Of a stretch of 33,858 bases of DNA, positions 7,735 to 16,500 are shown piece by piece. The notes beneath the pieces were generated by a model. It was given only the letters and a program-made list of their open reading frames with translations, was not told the DNA's origin and did not search any database. Each line of letters opens with the position of its first letter. The stretch's first letter is position 1. Source of the DNA: a virus. The position numbers were made by a program, and so were the translations under genes. Location: the IMG/VR virus record IMGVR_UViG_3300049893_000662, positions 1 through 33,858 of that record. The stretch is one strand, 5' to 3'.

Positions 7735-8598
7735 TTATACACACGTAAATGTTCCTAAACAACCGACTGGTCTTGCTGCGCAAACCACAGAATATAATGT
7801 ACTATTTGGGTTTACATAAAAGTTTGATCCTGACGATGGGGTACCTTGTACACAATTTACATATCCTGCTGGACATTCTGCGTCAACACCACGACTTCCT
7901 TGTGGACCTGTTGGCCCTTGAACTCCAGCGATACCTTGTACACCACCAGTTCCCGTTGATGCAGCCCCCGCAGATATACCTGTTACACCGACAATACCTG
8001 TTGCACCCTGTGGACCACTTGGACCCGTAGAACCAGTAGTTGGTAATCCAACTGGACCTGTTGGACCTGTAATGCCAACTAAATTAGTTAGTCCTATTGG
8101 TCCTGTAACCCCAATCACACCTGTTGCACCCGTAATACCTATTACACCAGTAGCACCAGTAGCACCAGTTGGTCCTGTTGCACCAGTAGAACCTGACGTA
8201 AATGATGCAATGCCTGTTGGACCTGTGATACCTGTGATACCAATAACTCCTGTGATACCAGTTGGTCCTGTTGGTCCTGTGCTTCCCGTTACCCCTGTTG
8301 GTCCTGTAATACCCGTAATACCTATTGACCCCGTTGGTCCTGTTGGTCCTGTTGGTCCCGAACTTGTTAATCCTGTTGGACCTGTTGCACCAGTTGGCCC
8401 CGTAGAACCAGAACCTGCCGACCCCGATGGTCCTGTTGGACCTGTTGGACCCTTATCGCCTTGTGGTCCTGTTGGTCCAGGACCATATGATGCGGTCAAT
8501 ACATTTACATTCACTGCATACGTTGCGGTAAATGCTAAACTACTTGTGAGTGAGACACTTGCAGTTGTTGGTGTACCTAGTGGGAAAAATTGCGACAT
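7735..8598 (-). CDS. Collagen-like phage fibre protein with cysteine-containing tip (287 aa)
   Basis: The N-terminal head of about 40 residues ([15 protein letters not shown], later LTASYGPG) matches the heads of the two other collagen-like genes nearby. Roughly residues 41-235 are Gly-X-Y triplets dominated by GPT, GAT and GIT, with a few interruptions. The last 48 residues contain five cysteines ([22 protein letters not shown]), probably a folded or disulfide-linked tip. Collagen-like triple helices are known shafts in tailed-phage fibres, and Thr-rich triplets are typical of bacterial and phage versions without hydroxyproline. The gene starts 6 bases after the stop of the chimaeric repeat gene and has no clear ribosome site, so translation is probably coupled. 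The receptor is unknown. Confidence 0.88.
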   Translation of the reverse strand: MSQFFPLGTPTTASVSLTSSLAFTATYAVNVNVLTASYGPGPTGPQGDKGPTGPTGPSGSAGSGSTGPTGATGPTGLTSSGPTGPTGPTGSIGITGITGPTGVTGSTGPTGPTGITGVIGITGITGPTGIASFTSGSTGATGPTGATGATGVIGITGATGVIGVTGPIGLTNLVGITGPTGPVGLPTTGSTGPSGPQGATGIVGVTGISAGAASTGTGGVQGIAGVQGPTGPQGSRGVDAECPAGYVNCVQGTPSSGSNFYVNPNSTLYSVVCAARPVGCLGTFTCV

Positions 8599-8604
8599 AT
8601 CGTA

Positions 8605-10218
8605 TTATAGGTATGCGTTACTGTGGGCTGCTGCGATATTTGAATGCGGTATTGTAGTATTTGTAAAGTTAGTGGTATTATCTGTGTGAGTTGCTGGTGT
8701 GGTACTGTTTGAGAATGCTATATTACTAAATGGTGTGGTACTATTGGAGAATGGTGTTGTGGAGTTTGAAAATCCAGTATTTGCAAATCCTATATCAGTA
8801 TGTGCTGCTCCAACATTACTATGTGCAATATTTGTATGTGCTGCTCCAATATTACTATGTGCAATATTACTATGCGCAATATTACTAAATGGTATCGTCG
8901 TATTTGAGAAGTTTGTAGTACTGTTTGCAAAAGGTATAGTGCTATTACTAAATGGTGTTGTACTATTTGCAAAATTATCATATGGAGCACACGGAGTACC
9001 AGATACAGCGGCACAACTTGGAGCCCCTTCATAGAATATACATCCTGGACCCGCATCTCCGTCCAAACAGTAATAACCAGTCAATGCAATATTTGTATGT
9101 GCTGCGGATATATCTGTATGTGCTGGTGATGTGTCGCTGTGCGATGCACCAATATCTGTGTGTGATCCTGCGATATTTGAAAACGCAATATTACTAAATC
9201 CAATATTACTAAATGGTGTTGTTGAATTTGAGAATCCAATATTACTAAATGGTGTAGTGCTATTGGAAAATGCTGTATTGCTGTGAGCAATATTAGTATG
9301 TCCCGCAGTAATATCTGTATGTCCCGATGTTACATTACTATGTGCAATATTTGTATGTGCTGCGTTTGTGGTATTGTCAGTATGCGCTGCACTGATATCT
9401 GTATGACTTGCTACTACGTCACTATGCGGTACTGTGATATCCGCGTGTGTTTGATTACAAGACCCTGTAATAAAGAATGCAGCTCGACCAGCTGCTCCTT
9501 GTGGTCCTGTTGGACCAATTGACCCACTTGGTCCTGTAGCTCCTGTTGCACCTGCTGCACCGAATGTATTTGGGCCAGAGGATCCTGACGGTCCTATTGC
9601 ACCCGTTGCACCCGTTGGGCCTACTGGGCCTGTTGGTCCTGCTGATCCTGATGCTCCTGTTGGACCTGTTGCACCTGTCGGACCTACCCCTGTTGGACCT
9701 GTACTTCCTTGTACACCCGTTGGCCCCGATGATCCTGTAGGTCCAGTTGGTCCCACAACACCAGCTACACCTGCTGTGGTACTAGCACTACCAGTTGGTC
9801 CTGTTGGTCCTGTAATACCCGTTGCACCAGTTGCTCCTTGTATACCCGATGGACCTGTAATACCAATAACACCTGTAGATCCTGTGATACCCGTTGGACC
9901 CGTTGGACCTGTTGCTCCACTTGGACCACTTGGACCTGTTGGTCCTGTAGATCCTGACGTTTGTGGGCCTGATGAACCCGATACACCTTGTACACCTGTT
10001 GATCCCGATATTCCCGATGGTCCGCTTGGTCCAGTCGCACCAGTAGCACCTTGTGGACCAGATGGGCCTGTTGGTCCTGATGGTCCACCTAGTGCATATG
10101 ATGCTGTTAAGTACGCAGAACCACTATTCGTTGCAACCGATGCCGTAAATGTCGTATTGGCATTAATTGCGAACGAACTAGTCGTTGGTACACCAAATGG
10201 GAAAAACTTAAACGTCAT
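8605..10218 (-). CDS. Chimaeric collagen-like and [H/F]-[S/T]-[N/D] repeat fibre protein (537 aa)
   Basis: The head, residues 1-45 ([25 protein letters not shown]), is shared with the neighbouring collagen-like proteins. A Gly-X-Y region spans about 45-245. A short link containing FFITGSCNQ leads to repeat block 1, 19 units at 258-379, beginning with HADITVP, the variant closest to the HADH box of the radical SAM enzyme. Residues 380-415 form a small insert with four cysteines (C384, C393, C402, C410). Repeat block 2, 19 units at 416-537, runs to the C-terminus. All 36 internal spacings of the two blocks are odd. The protein thus joins the fibre architecture of one family to the repeats of the other, the best evidence that the repeat proteins are displayed on fibres. 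The start has a GAGAGAAAG site 16 bases after the upstream collagen-like gene. Confidence 0.9.
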   Translation of the reverse strand: MTFKFFPFGVPTTSSFAINANTTFTASVATNSGSAYLTASYALGGPSGPTGPSGPQGATGATGPSGPSGISGSTGVQGVSGSSGPQTSGSTGPTGPSGPSGATGPTGPTGITGSTGVIGITGPSGIQGATGATGITGPTGPTGSASTTAGVAGVVGPTGPTGSSGPTGVQGSTGPTGVGPTGATGPTGASGSAGPTGPVGPTGATGAIGPSGSSGPNTFGAAGATGATGPSGSIGPTGPQGAAGRAAFFITGSCNQTHADITVPHSDVVASHTDISAAHTDNTTNAAHTNIAHSNVTSGHTDITAGHTNIAHSNTAFSNSTTPFSNIGFSNSTTPFSNIGFSNIAFSNIAGSHTDIGASHSDTSPAHTDISAAHTNIALTGYYCLDGDAGPGCIFYEGAPSCAAVSGTPCAPYDNFANSTTPFSNSTIPFANSTTNFSNTTIPFSNIAHSNIAHSNIGAAHTNIAHSNVGAAHTDIGFANTGFSNSTTPFSNSTTPFSNIAFSNSTTPATHTDNTTNFTNTTIPHSNIAAAHSNAYL

Positions 10219-10233
10219 AACACTTTCTCTCTA

Positions 10234-10965
10234 TTATGGTGTGTTTGCACCAGTTGGACCTGTTGCACCCTGTGCTCCACTAGGACCTGTTGGACCTGTT
10301 GCACCCGTTGCACCTGTTGGTCCTGTAAATGCTGTTCCTTGCGCACCTGTTGGTCCTGTTGGTCCTGTAACGCCTATGGTACCGCCAGGTCCCGATGACC
10401 CAAATGGACCACTTGGGCCAGTTGCACCAGTTGGTCCTTGAATACCAGATACAGCAATACCTGTTGCACCAGTTGGGCCTGTTGCTCCTGTAACACCTAC
10501 CGGTCCTGCAAAACCTTGTACACCAGAGGGGCCACTTGGTCCTTGTGGTCCTGTTGGGCCTGTTGCACCTGTGATTCCAACAATGCCTGTTGCTCCTGTT
10601 GCCCCCGTTGGCCCTGTACTTCCCGAGACTCCTCGTGGTCCTGTTGGTCCTGTTGATGCTGCTCCAGTTGCCCCCGTTGCTCCCGTTGGTCCTGTAATAC
10701 CTGTTGGACCTGTTGGACCTGTTGCGGAACGTGGTCCTGTTGGACCTGTAATACCGATTGGTCCTGTTGGACCTATTCCTGTTGGTCCTGTAATCCCCGT
10801 GACGCCTTGTACTACTGATGTTGGTCCCGTTGGACCTGTTGGTCCACCACCCGTAAGTGAATACGATGCAGTCATACCAGACAGCACGAACGATGCTGTC
10901 GTTGCTGCCGATCCTGTAAATGCGAATGAAGAACTAAACGTTCTAAACGGAAAATATCTTAACAT
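10234..10965 (-). CDS. Collagen-like phage fibre protein (243 aa)
   Basis: The head [14 protein letters not shown] with later SYSLTGGG is related to the heads of the other two collagen-like genes, and is followed from about residue 40 to the end by Gly-X-Y triplets (GPT, GAT, GIT). It ends abruptly at GANTP, with no cysteine-rich or globular tip, unlike the 287-residue paralogue. This could mean a shortened protein, or a shaft whose tip is supplied by another chain. The next gene starts 16 bases downstream with the same type of head. A virion fibre role is inferred from the collagen-like shaft and the structural-gene setting. Its ribosome site is weak (TTGGATTACT). Confidence 0.87.
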   Translation of the reverse strand: MLRYFPFRTFSSSFAFTGSAATTASFVLSGMTASYSLTGGGPTGPTGPTSVVQGVTGITGPTGIGPTGPIGITGPTGPRSATGPTGPTGITGPTGATGATGAASTGPTGPRGVSGSTGPTGATGATGIVGITGATGPTGPQGPSGPSGVQGFAGPVGVTGATGPTGATGIAVSGIQGPTGATGPSGPFGSSGPGGTIGVTGPTGPTGAQGTAFTGPTGATGATGPTGPSGAQGATGPTGANTP

Positions 10966-11013
10966 AGTAATCCAATATAAATATTCATCACCAACTTATC
11001 TACTTTGTTTTTA

Positions 11014-11673
11014 TTACTTTACAGGAAGCCATTTTCCAACAGGACATGCCGATGCCGCCAATTGTGTTTTTGCTTTCATAAAGCATCCGCATTTTTCACA
11101 ACGAAAATTGTCCTTTAAAAATTCACAACCTTGACAAATTGAAAATCTGTTAAATGCGGTATCTGCGTCAACCATTATTGGTAGTCCTTGTGCAGCATGC
11201 TTACCAGTCATCCACATTTCTTTTGCTAAATTACGTGCCTGTTGAAATACAGAAGGGAACTTTGATGTATCTTCCGACTTCATCATTTGTTCAGTACGCT
11301 CATAACTGTCTTTATTTTCTGCACCGAATGCTGCTTCTGCATATGTCATACCCTCAACCATCTTATACGCCGTTACGATATCAGTTGGTGCTGTCATCGC
11401 ATTATGACCTTGACGATAAAAAAGAGGTGTATAATTCTTTGGTGCAAAATAGTACACTGCTTGTGTCATCGGTCGTGGGAACATAATTGGTTCTTCACGA
11501 TAACAAATTGTATGTAAGTGAACTGGATTTTGTTGTCCCTTAACTTGGTTTTCTAAATCTGTCAAAAACTTACTTTTGAAATTTTCACATCCTTCTGCGA
11601 CAATCACTGCTATAACGACATGCGTTGCATTGTCAATTAATTCTTGTAAATCACGAAACATTTGTACGCTCAT
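11014..11673 (-). CDS. Phage protein with C-terminal zinc-ribbon-like cysteine cluster (219 aa)
   Basis: Residues 1-100 look like a mixed alpha/beta domain (THVVIAVIVAEGCENFKSKF). A central helical region contains AEAAFGAENKDSYERTEQMM. The C-terminus holds CQGCEFL, CEKCGCFMKAK and a final CPVGKW, a four-to-six-cysteine arrangement typical of a zinc ribbon seen in phage structural and tail-region proteins. The N-terminal domain might bind a fibre or act as a glycosyltransferase-like fold, but I see no diagnostic motif. The start has a good AGAGGAT site that overlaps the stop of the upstream gene. Position at the end of the large fibre array suggests an assembly or accessory role; function unknown. 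Confidence 0.82.
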   Translation of the reverse strand: MSVQMFRDLQELIDNATHVVIAVIVAEGCENFKSKFLTDLENQVKGQQNPVHLHTICYREEPIMFPRPMTQAVYYFAPKNYTPLFYRQGHNAMTAPTDIVTAYKMVEGMTYAEAAFGAENKDSYERTEQMMKSEDTSKFPSVFQQARNLAKEMWMTGKHAAQGLPIMVDADTAFNRFSICQGCEFLKDNFRCEKCGCFMKAKTQLAASACPVGKWLPVK

Positions 11674-11678
11674 AAACT

Positions 11679-12533
11679 TTAATCCTCTAGTGAAAATAAA
11701 TAAACTGATGCTGAGAAGGTTCCTGTTCCAGAACCATTAGTAATTGTATAGTAGGTTGTTTGGTCTGCTGTTAGTAATGCAGGATTTGTTAAATCTTCGT
11801 CATTTCTACCAACGAGTATAGGTGTCATAGGTGTTTTAGCAACATCTTCCATATAGAAATCAGAAATTAATCCACTATTTTGTGCGGGTTCTGTTCCAAA
11901 TGACCGAGATATTTCAGTTACATCATCTCTAAAACTTTGGCTAGTGTAGAGTCGCAATCTGATTGGTGCTACAGTTGGTTCTACCGCGTATACTAAATAC
12001 GTTCGTGGTGAACTAATACTACCAGTTCTATGACTACCAGATGCCAATGCCGATGCACTAATAATTAATGTTTGATGCGTTGTTACTCCCGCTAAGTTAG
12101 AAACAGCGGTATCTTCCATTAAAAATCTAGTAACATTTATTGCATCACCAGAATTTAAGTTAAACCCAGAACTGGAATCAATAGTATAATATATACTAGA
12201 TGATATAGGATTGTCAAGGTTCACCCCAAACACAGGTGGTGCTAGACGAAATAATGCTTCGTCTGTTAAATTAATATCAGCTATTAATCCGATAGATGAC
12301 GGTACACTCTGAGAAATAAATGGTCGTGTTAATTCGGTTCCGTCATTACGACTTGCAGCATCGGTGTATAATCTTACACGGCAACGTTTTGAACCTTGTA
12401 TCGCAGTGAGTGCAAATACACGACCCATCGTAATAGATCCTGTATATTGCACCTTACTGTTAGTAATCGGGATGGTTATAGTATCACGCTTTAATGCTGT
12501 TGCACCAGCGACAATTTGTTGTCTAAGACCCAT
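11679..12533 (-). CDS. Putative structural protein with internally duplicated domain (284 aa)
   Basis: The protein contains two related halves. CRVRLYTDAASRNDGTELTR near residue 51 matches RLRLYTSQSFRDDVTEISR near 195. Each is followed by a GLI(A/S)D segment, then by an IYYTI or TYYTI strand near the end of the half. The pattern is beta-rich, with no cysteine motif and no catalytic signature. A tandem beta-sandwich that packs on fibre or baseplate proteins is a reasonable inference from the fold-like repetition and the location next to the 1278-residue fibre gene. The AGAGG site sits about 12 bases before the ATG. No family name can be given. Confidence 0.82.
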   Translation of the reverse strand: MGLRQQIVAGATALKRDTITIPITNSKVQYTGSITMGRVFALTAIQGSKRCRVRLYTDAASRNDGTELTRPFISQSVPSSIGLIADINLTDEALFRLAPPVFGVNLDNPISSSIYYTIDSSSGFNLNSGDAINVTRFLMEDTAVSNLAGVTTHQTLIISASALASGSHRTGSISSPRTYLVYAVEPTVAPIRLRLYTSQSFRDDVTEISRSFGTEPAQNSGLISDFYMEDVAKTPMTPILVGRNDEDLTNPALLTADQTTYYTITNGSGTGTFSASVYLFSLED

Positions 12534-12551
12534 ATCTAATAAAACCTCTTA

Positions 12552-15500
12552 TTAAGTTGCGTAGTAATTAGTACCAACTGGAACCACAAATCTATATTCT
12601 AATCCACTACCAGACACGATTCCAGAGAATTGTGAACCAGAGAATGTTACTGCTTGACCAGATAATGACGATACCGTTTGCGCAGAACTACTGTTTATTC
12701 CCGCGTTATAGTTTACAGATGACCATACTATTTGTGTTGAACTAGTGACCCATCCTGGATATTGTGCGGAACTGGATACTGTTCCACCAGGTAATAATGG
12801 TTGAACCTGTGCACTACTTGACACAACACCACTTAATTTGTTGGTGATACTATTATAATCTACCTGACCAGAACTAGATACTGTTCCTGTTGGTAAAAAT
12901 GCAGTTACTTGTGTAGAACTACTTACTACATTTGCTGTGAGTACATTTGTTGCTAATGATGCTGTACCAAATAATGATGATGTTACTCCCGCAAATGTTA
13001 CCTGGTCAACTGTTTGTACACCAAGGTCCACATCGGTTAATGCTACACCATTTAATGTTAATCTTGCCGTACCTTGACTTGGTGACGTAAATGCAGAACT
13101 ACTATATACACCACCAAGCTTATTGGTTATGGAGTTATAGTCAATTTGACTTGATGCAGTAACCCATCCTGGATATTGTGCTGACGATGAAACCGTACCA
13201 CCAGGTAATAGTGGTTGAACTTGTGCAGAACTACTAACGATACCCGTATTGTAATTTACGGATGACCATATAATTTGACCAGAACTTGATACGGTACCTG
13301 CTGGAAGTAGTGTTGCAATTTGTGCTGCACCCGATACCACACCATTATTTGCTAGTATTGAACCTGTGAAGGTACCTGTGTGGGTTCCTACAAATGATCC
13401 GCTAAACGAGCCCGTGTTGATTTGTGCAGAACTGGTGACCCAGCCAGGATATTGTGCCGAACTTGATACTACTCCACCAGGAAGTAATACTGGAAGTTGC
13501 GTGGAACTAGATATTACACCAGGAAGTGCTGCAATTGCACGTGCATTGGTGAAGTATAAATTAATACCTTCCGTTAAGTTCGTGGTTGTTGCTGTTCCTA
13601 AGAAACTTGCGGAATGTACATTTTCTACATTTAACTTGGTTTTTACTCGTGCATCTGTATAGTATAGGTTTGTAGTACCTTCGGCTAATCCATCCGTGTT
13701 GACCGCAAGTGAACCGGACACACCCAATGCCAAACTTGCGGTTGCTGCGTAGCTTGCACTGTTTACTAAGACTGGAGCTATTTGGGTAGAACTACTGACG
13801 GTTCCTGCTGGTAGTCTATTTACGACTTGTTGTGAACTACTCAAAACAGATAATGAATCAATATAACTTAATACTAAAGAATTTGCGTAATACTTGTTTG
13901 TTGATCCTTGTGGTAAATTATCTGTTGTTGCTGTTCCAAGGAAACTACCAGACATTACTACATCACTATTCATTTTACTCTTTACACGTGCATCCGTGTA
14001 GTAAAGATTAGTGACACCTTCTGGTAAGTTGTTGGTAGTCGCTGTACTCATGAAACTACCAGAGTGTACAGTACCAAGTTGTGCTGCTACTGCTGTTGCA
14101 AAATTAGATGTTGCTCCGGCGTTAATTTGACCAGAACTTGATACAGTTCCTGCTGGAAGTAGTGGTGCAACTTGTCCACTACTTGAAACTATTCCAGACG
14201 GAATACTGGTTAGACTATTATATGGGAACGTACCAGTTAATGCACCACTTACAGATGCCGTTACGGATGTTGCGGTAATTGTTGTTGCATTTACTATTGT
14301 TGGTGCGATAGTTTGTCCAGCTACACCCGCAACTACTTGTGCACTACTTGATACTGTACCCGCTGGGAGTAGTGGTTGGACTTGTGTAGACGATGAAACT
14401 ATTCCTGCAGAAATTCCAGATATACTGCTGTAAGTTATTTGACCAGAGGATGATACTGTTCCTGCTGGTAATAATGTTGCAACTTGTGTTGATGAGGAAA
14501 CAATAGCACTTGGAATTCCCGTCAAACTTGCGTATGGGAATGTACCTGTTAATGCACCGGACACAGCCGATGCGGTTATTGATCCTGTTACCTGTAAGCT
14601 TCCTACGATTCCTACTTGTGTACCATTATCACTAATTTGTGAGTTTACGATGTGGTCACCACTAGTTCCAGCCTTTGGTAATAAATTCTGTGTTAAAAAT
14701 TGTTCATTACCCAATGCACCAGTATTTTCTGGACCAGTAATCACTATACTACTAGTGTTACTTGTTCCTGCGTGGACAAACAACCATACGTTATTGACAC
14801 TATCCCAGAGAAGTGAACCAGATTGGTTTGTTACTGATCCGGAGTCATACACATTAAGACCACCATAACGAAGAACTGCGGTAGTGTTTAATGTAAGTTT
14901 ATTAGATCCTACATCAAGTTGTGATGAGGTAACATACAGAATAGATGATGTACCTTGTACTGTCAAGTTGCCTGTAATAGTTGTAGAACCAGAAATTGTT
15001 TGGTTGCCCACAAAGATATTAGAACCTGTTGTTGCTATGGCTCCTATACCCGTGGTATTTTGTACAGTAACTTGACCAGAACTTGAAACGGTTCCTGCTG
15101 GAAGTAATGGTTGTACTTGCGTTGAACTCGAAACAACACCACTTAATTTATTGGTGATGGAATTATAATCTATTTGACTTGACGCAGTGACCCATCCTGG
15201 ATATTGTGCTGAACTACTGACAATACCATTTGGGGTTCCTGTTAAACTTGCATATGGGAACGTACCAGTATGTGTACCAGCAAAAGACCCTGTAAATGAT
15301 CCTGTAAATGATCCTGATGCTGGTGATGGGGTTGATGAACCCGACGTAGTTATTACTAATGTTCCATTCGTATCTTTTAATGCCAAAGTTCCAAGATATA
15401 ACGTAGAACCAGACAAGTATAAATCTTTAAATCGTGCGGTAGGGCTACCTAAATCGTATGTATTTGTTGCAGATGGTATAATATGTCCAGATGCAGTAAT

Positions 15501-16388
15501 TTGTGCAGTTGCTACATTTTGACCAACAAGATTTGCTACAGTTTGTGCGGATGAAGAAACTGTACCTCCTGGTAAAAATGCTTTAACTTGTGCAGAAGAT
15601 GATACTGTATCTGTTGGTAGTATTGCCGGTACTTGTGTTGAACTTGATACAATACCTGCTGGTAATGCTGCTACTACTTGTGCGGACGATGATACCGTAC
15701 CACCAACAGTTCGTAAACGAAGTGTGTAGTTTGCCGTGTCGTTAGTAACAACGATACCATCTGCACCACCTGATGCGGTGACGAAAATACCTGTGGTAAT
15801 GGTGAACGATTTATTACCATCACTGCCCAAGGTATTAACTGTTGGTTGCCCAGTTATTGATTGATAATTAATTTGACCAGAACTACTGACTACGGTTTCT
15901 GTGTTTAGTTTTGCTTTTACACGAGCGTCAGTATAATATTGATTAGTTCCTTCACTAATATCTGTTGTGGTAAGCGTTCTAGTTCCACCGAGTGAAACCG
16001 CACTTCCATTAATTGTAATAGAACTATTATTTAACGCTGCGTTTGGTAATCCAAATAGTTGAGCACCACTACCACTAAATACACCAGTTGTTTTAATAGT
16101 ACCGGATGATGTAATATCAGCTAACGCAAGACTGGAACCTGAAATGGATGTCGCAAACTGTGTTGAACTGGTTATTAGTCCAGCGGGTTTATTTAAAATA
16201 TTAACCCAATCTCTTGCGTCATTTGTTAGTTTTTCTTTTTCGATGGATGCGTTTGCTATTGCAAAACTTGCCGTAATGGCTCCACTTGTGATATTAACCG
16301 CATTACTAAAAGTAACGTTGTCGGTAAATGTGACCGTACTACTACCCGATGTGGCGCGTTGGATATTATTTACTTTTAATATACTCAT
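12552..16388 (-). CDS. Giant repetitive tail fibre/adhesin (1278 aa)
   Basis: A long low-complexity fibre built from segments such as VSSS(A/T/G)QV, LP(A/G)GTVSSS, QYPGWVTASSQIDYNSITNK and GSFTGSF. Four copies of the phage-fibre motif EGxxNxYYTDARV are present, with a diverged LYFTNARA version. A block near 14590-14950 (YVTSSQLDVGSNKLTLNT to HIVNSQISDNG) is a diverged copy of a module in two other fibre genes. The last about 27 residues (GIVSGSGLEYRFVVPVGTNY) are almost identical to the end of the 521-residue fibre upstream. No intramolecular chaperone or enzymatic domain is evident. Such proteins form elongated trimeric beta-structured shafts. The start MSILKVNNIQRATSG is typical of a phage-fibre head. 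It is likely transcribed from the gap at 16389-16500, which contains a terminator for the preceding gene. Confidence 0.88.
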   Translation of the reverse strand: MSILKVNNIQRATSGSSTVTFTDNVTFSNAVNITSGAITASFAIANASIEKEKLTNDARDWVNILNKPAGLITSSTQFATSISGSSLALADITSSGTIKTTGVFSGSGAQLFGLPNAALNNSSITINGSAVSLGGTRTLTTTDISEGTNQYYTDARVKAKLNTETVVSSSGQINYQSITGQPTVNTLGSDGNKSFTITTGIFVTASGGADGIVVTNDTANYTLRLRTVGGTVSSSAQVVAALPAGIVSSSTQVPAILPTDTVSSSAQVKAFLPGGTVSSSAQTVANLVGQNVATAQITASGHIIPSATNTYDLGSPTARFKDLYLSGSTLYLGTLALKDTNGTLVITTSGSSTPSPASGSFTGSFTGSFAGTHTGTFPYASLTGTPNGIVSSSAQYPGWVTASSQIDYNSITNKLSGVVSSSTQVQPLLPAGTVSSSGQVTVQNTTGIGAIATTGSNIFVGNQTISGSTTITGNLTVQGTSSILYVTSSQLDVGSNKLTLNTTAVLRYGGLNVYDSGSVTNQSGSLLWDSVNNVWLFVHAGTSNTSSIVITGPENTGALGNEQFLTQNLLPKAGTSGDHIVNSQISDNGTQVGIVGSLQVTGSITASAVSGALTGTFPYASLTGIPSAIVSSSTQVATLLPAGTVSSSGQITYSSISGISAGIVSSSTQVQPLLPAGTVSSSAQVVAGVAGQTIAPTIVNATTITATSVTASVSGALTGTFPYNSLTSIPSGIVSSSGQVAPLLPAGTVSSSGQINAGATSNFATAVAAQLGTVHSGSFMSTATTNNLPEGVTNLYYTDARVKSKMNSDVVMSGSFLGTATTDNLPQGSTNKYYANSLVLSYIDSLSVLSSSQQVVNRLPAGTVSSSTQIAPVLVNSASYAATASLALGVSGSLAVNTDGLAEGTTNLYYTDARVKTKLNVENVHSASFLGTATTTNLTEGINLYFTNARAIAALPGVISSSTQLPVLLPGGVVSSSAQYPGWVTSSAQINTGSFSGSFVGTHTGTFTGSILANNGVVSGAAQIATLLPAGTVSSSGQIIWSSVNYNTGIVSSSAQVQPLLPGGTVSSSAQYPGWVTASSQIDYNSITNKLGGVYSSSAFTSPSQGTARLTLNGVALTDVDLGVQTVDQVTFAGVTSSLFGTASLATNVLTANVVSSSTQVTAFLPTGTVSSSGQVDYNSITNKLSGVVSSSAQVQPLLPGGTVSSSAQYPGWVTSSTQIVWSSVNYNAGINSSSAQTVSSLSGQAVTFSGSQFSGIVSGSGLEYRFVVPVGTNYYAT

Positions 16389-16419
16389 ATTGTGCTCTAA
16401 CTAAAGTGTATATACCCCC

Positions 16420-16439
16420 GTATAAATATCATTTTATAC
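16420..16439 (-). promoter_or_regulatory. AT-rich palindrome, candidate late promoter of the 1278-aa fibre gene
   Basis: A perfect 7-base inverted repeat GTATAAA/TTTATAC with a 6-base centre lies 32-51 bases upstream of the fibre start and just after a terminator. The minus strand reads TATAAAAT and then TATTTATA. Resemblance to the T4 late octamer is suggestive only. Confidence 0.35.
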
Positions 16440-16450
16440 TCAAATAAACG

Positions 16451-16480
16451 AAAAAAGGCACCCGTTTAGATGCCTTTTTC
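16451..16480 (-). terminator. Rho-independent terminator after the 521-aa fibre gene
   Basis: A 9-base stem aaaaaggca/tgccttttt with a 10-base loop, ending on the minus strand in a T-run, lies about 20 bases after the stop of the gene ending at 16501. Its A/T flanks are symmetric, so it could act in both directions, but only minus-strand genes are nearby. Confidence 0.8.
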
Positions 16481-16500
16481 TTTAAATTATCAGTTGTTTA

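Noticed and set aside
5174-7748. Cys- and Val-rich plus-strand frames opposite the repeat genes
   Set aside because: Low-complexity antisense products of the repeat codons; minus-strand genes explain the sequence.
5153-10218. Asn-Thr-Thr and Asn-Ser-Thr motifs as N-glycosylation sequons
   Set aside because: Many exist, but they follow from the repeat unit, no glycosyltransferase is seen in the window, and most phage hosts lack such a pathway. Kept only as a remote alternative.
7735-10965. Eukaryotic collagen or contaminating sequence
   Set aside because: Thr-rich Gly-X-Y runs with phage-fibre heads, compact spacing and flanking phage genes fit known viral collagen-like proteins.
8072-11134. 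Plus-strand open frames rich in Val-Gly-Pro-Val (8072-8689, 9776-10441, 10571-11134)
   Set aside because: They are antisense images of Gly-Pro-Thr codons in the collagen-like genes, which have heads, spacing and ribosome sites on the minus strand.
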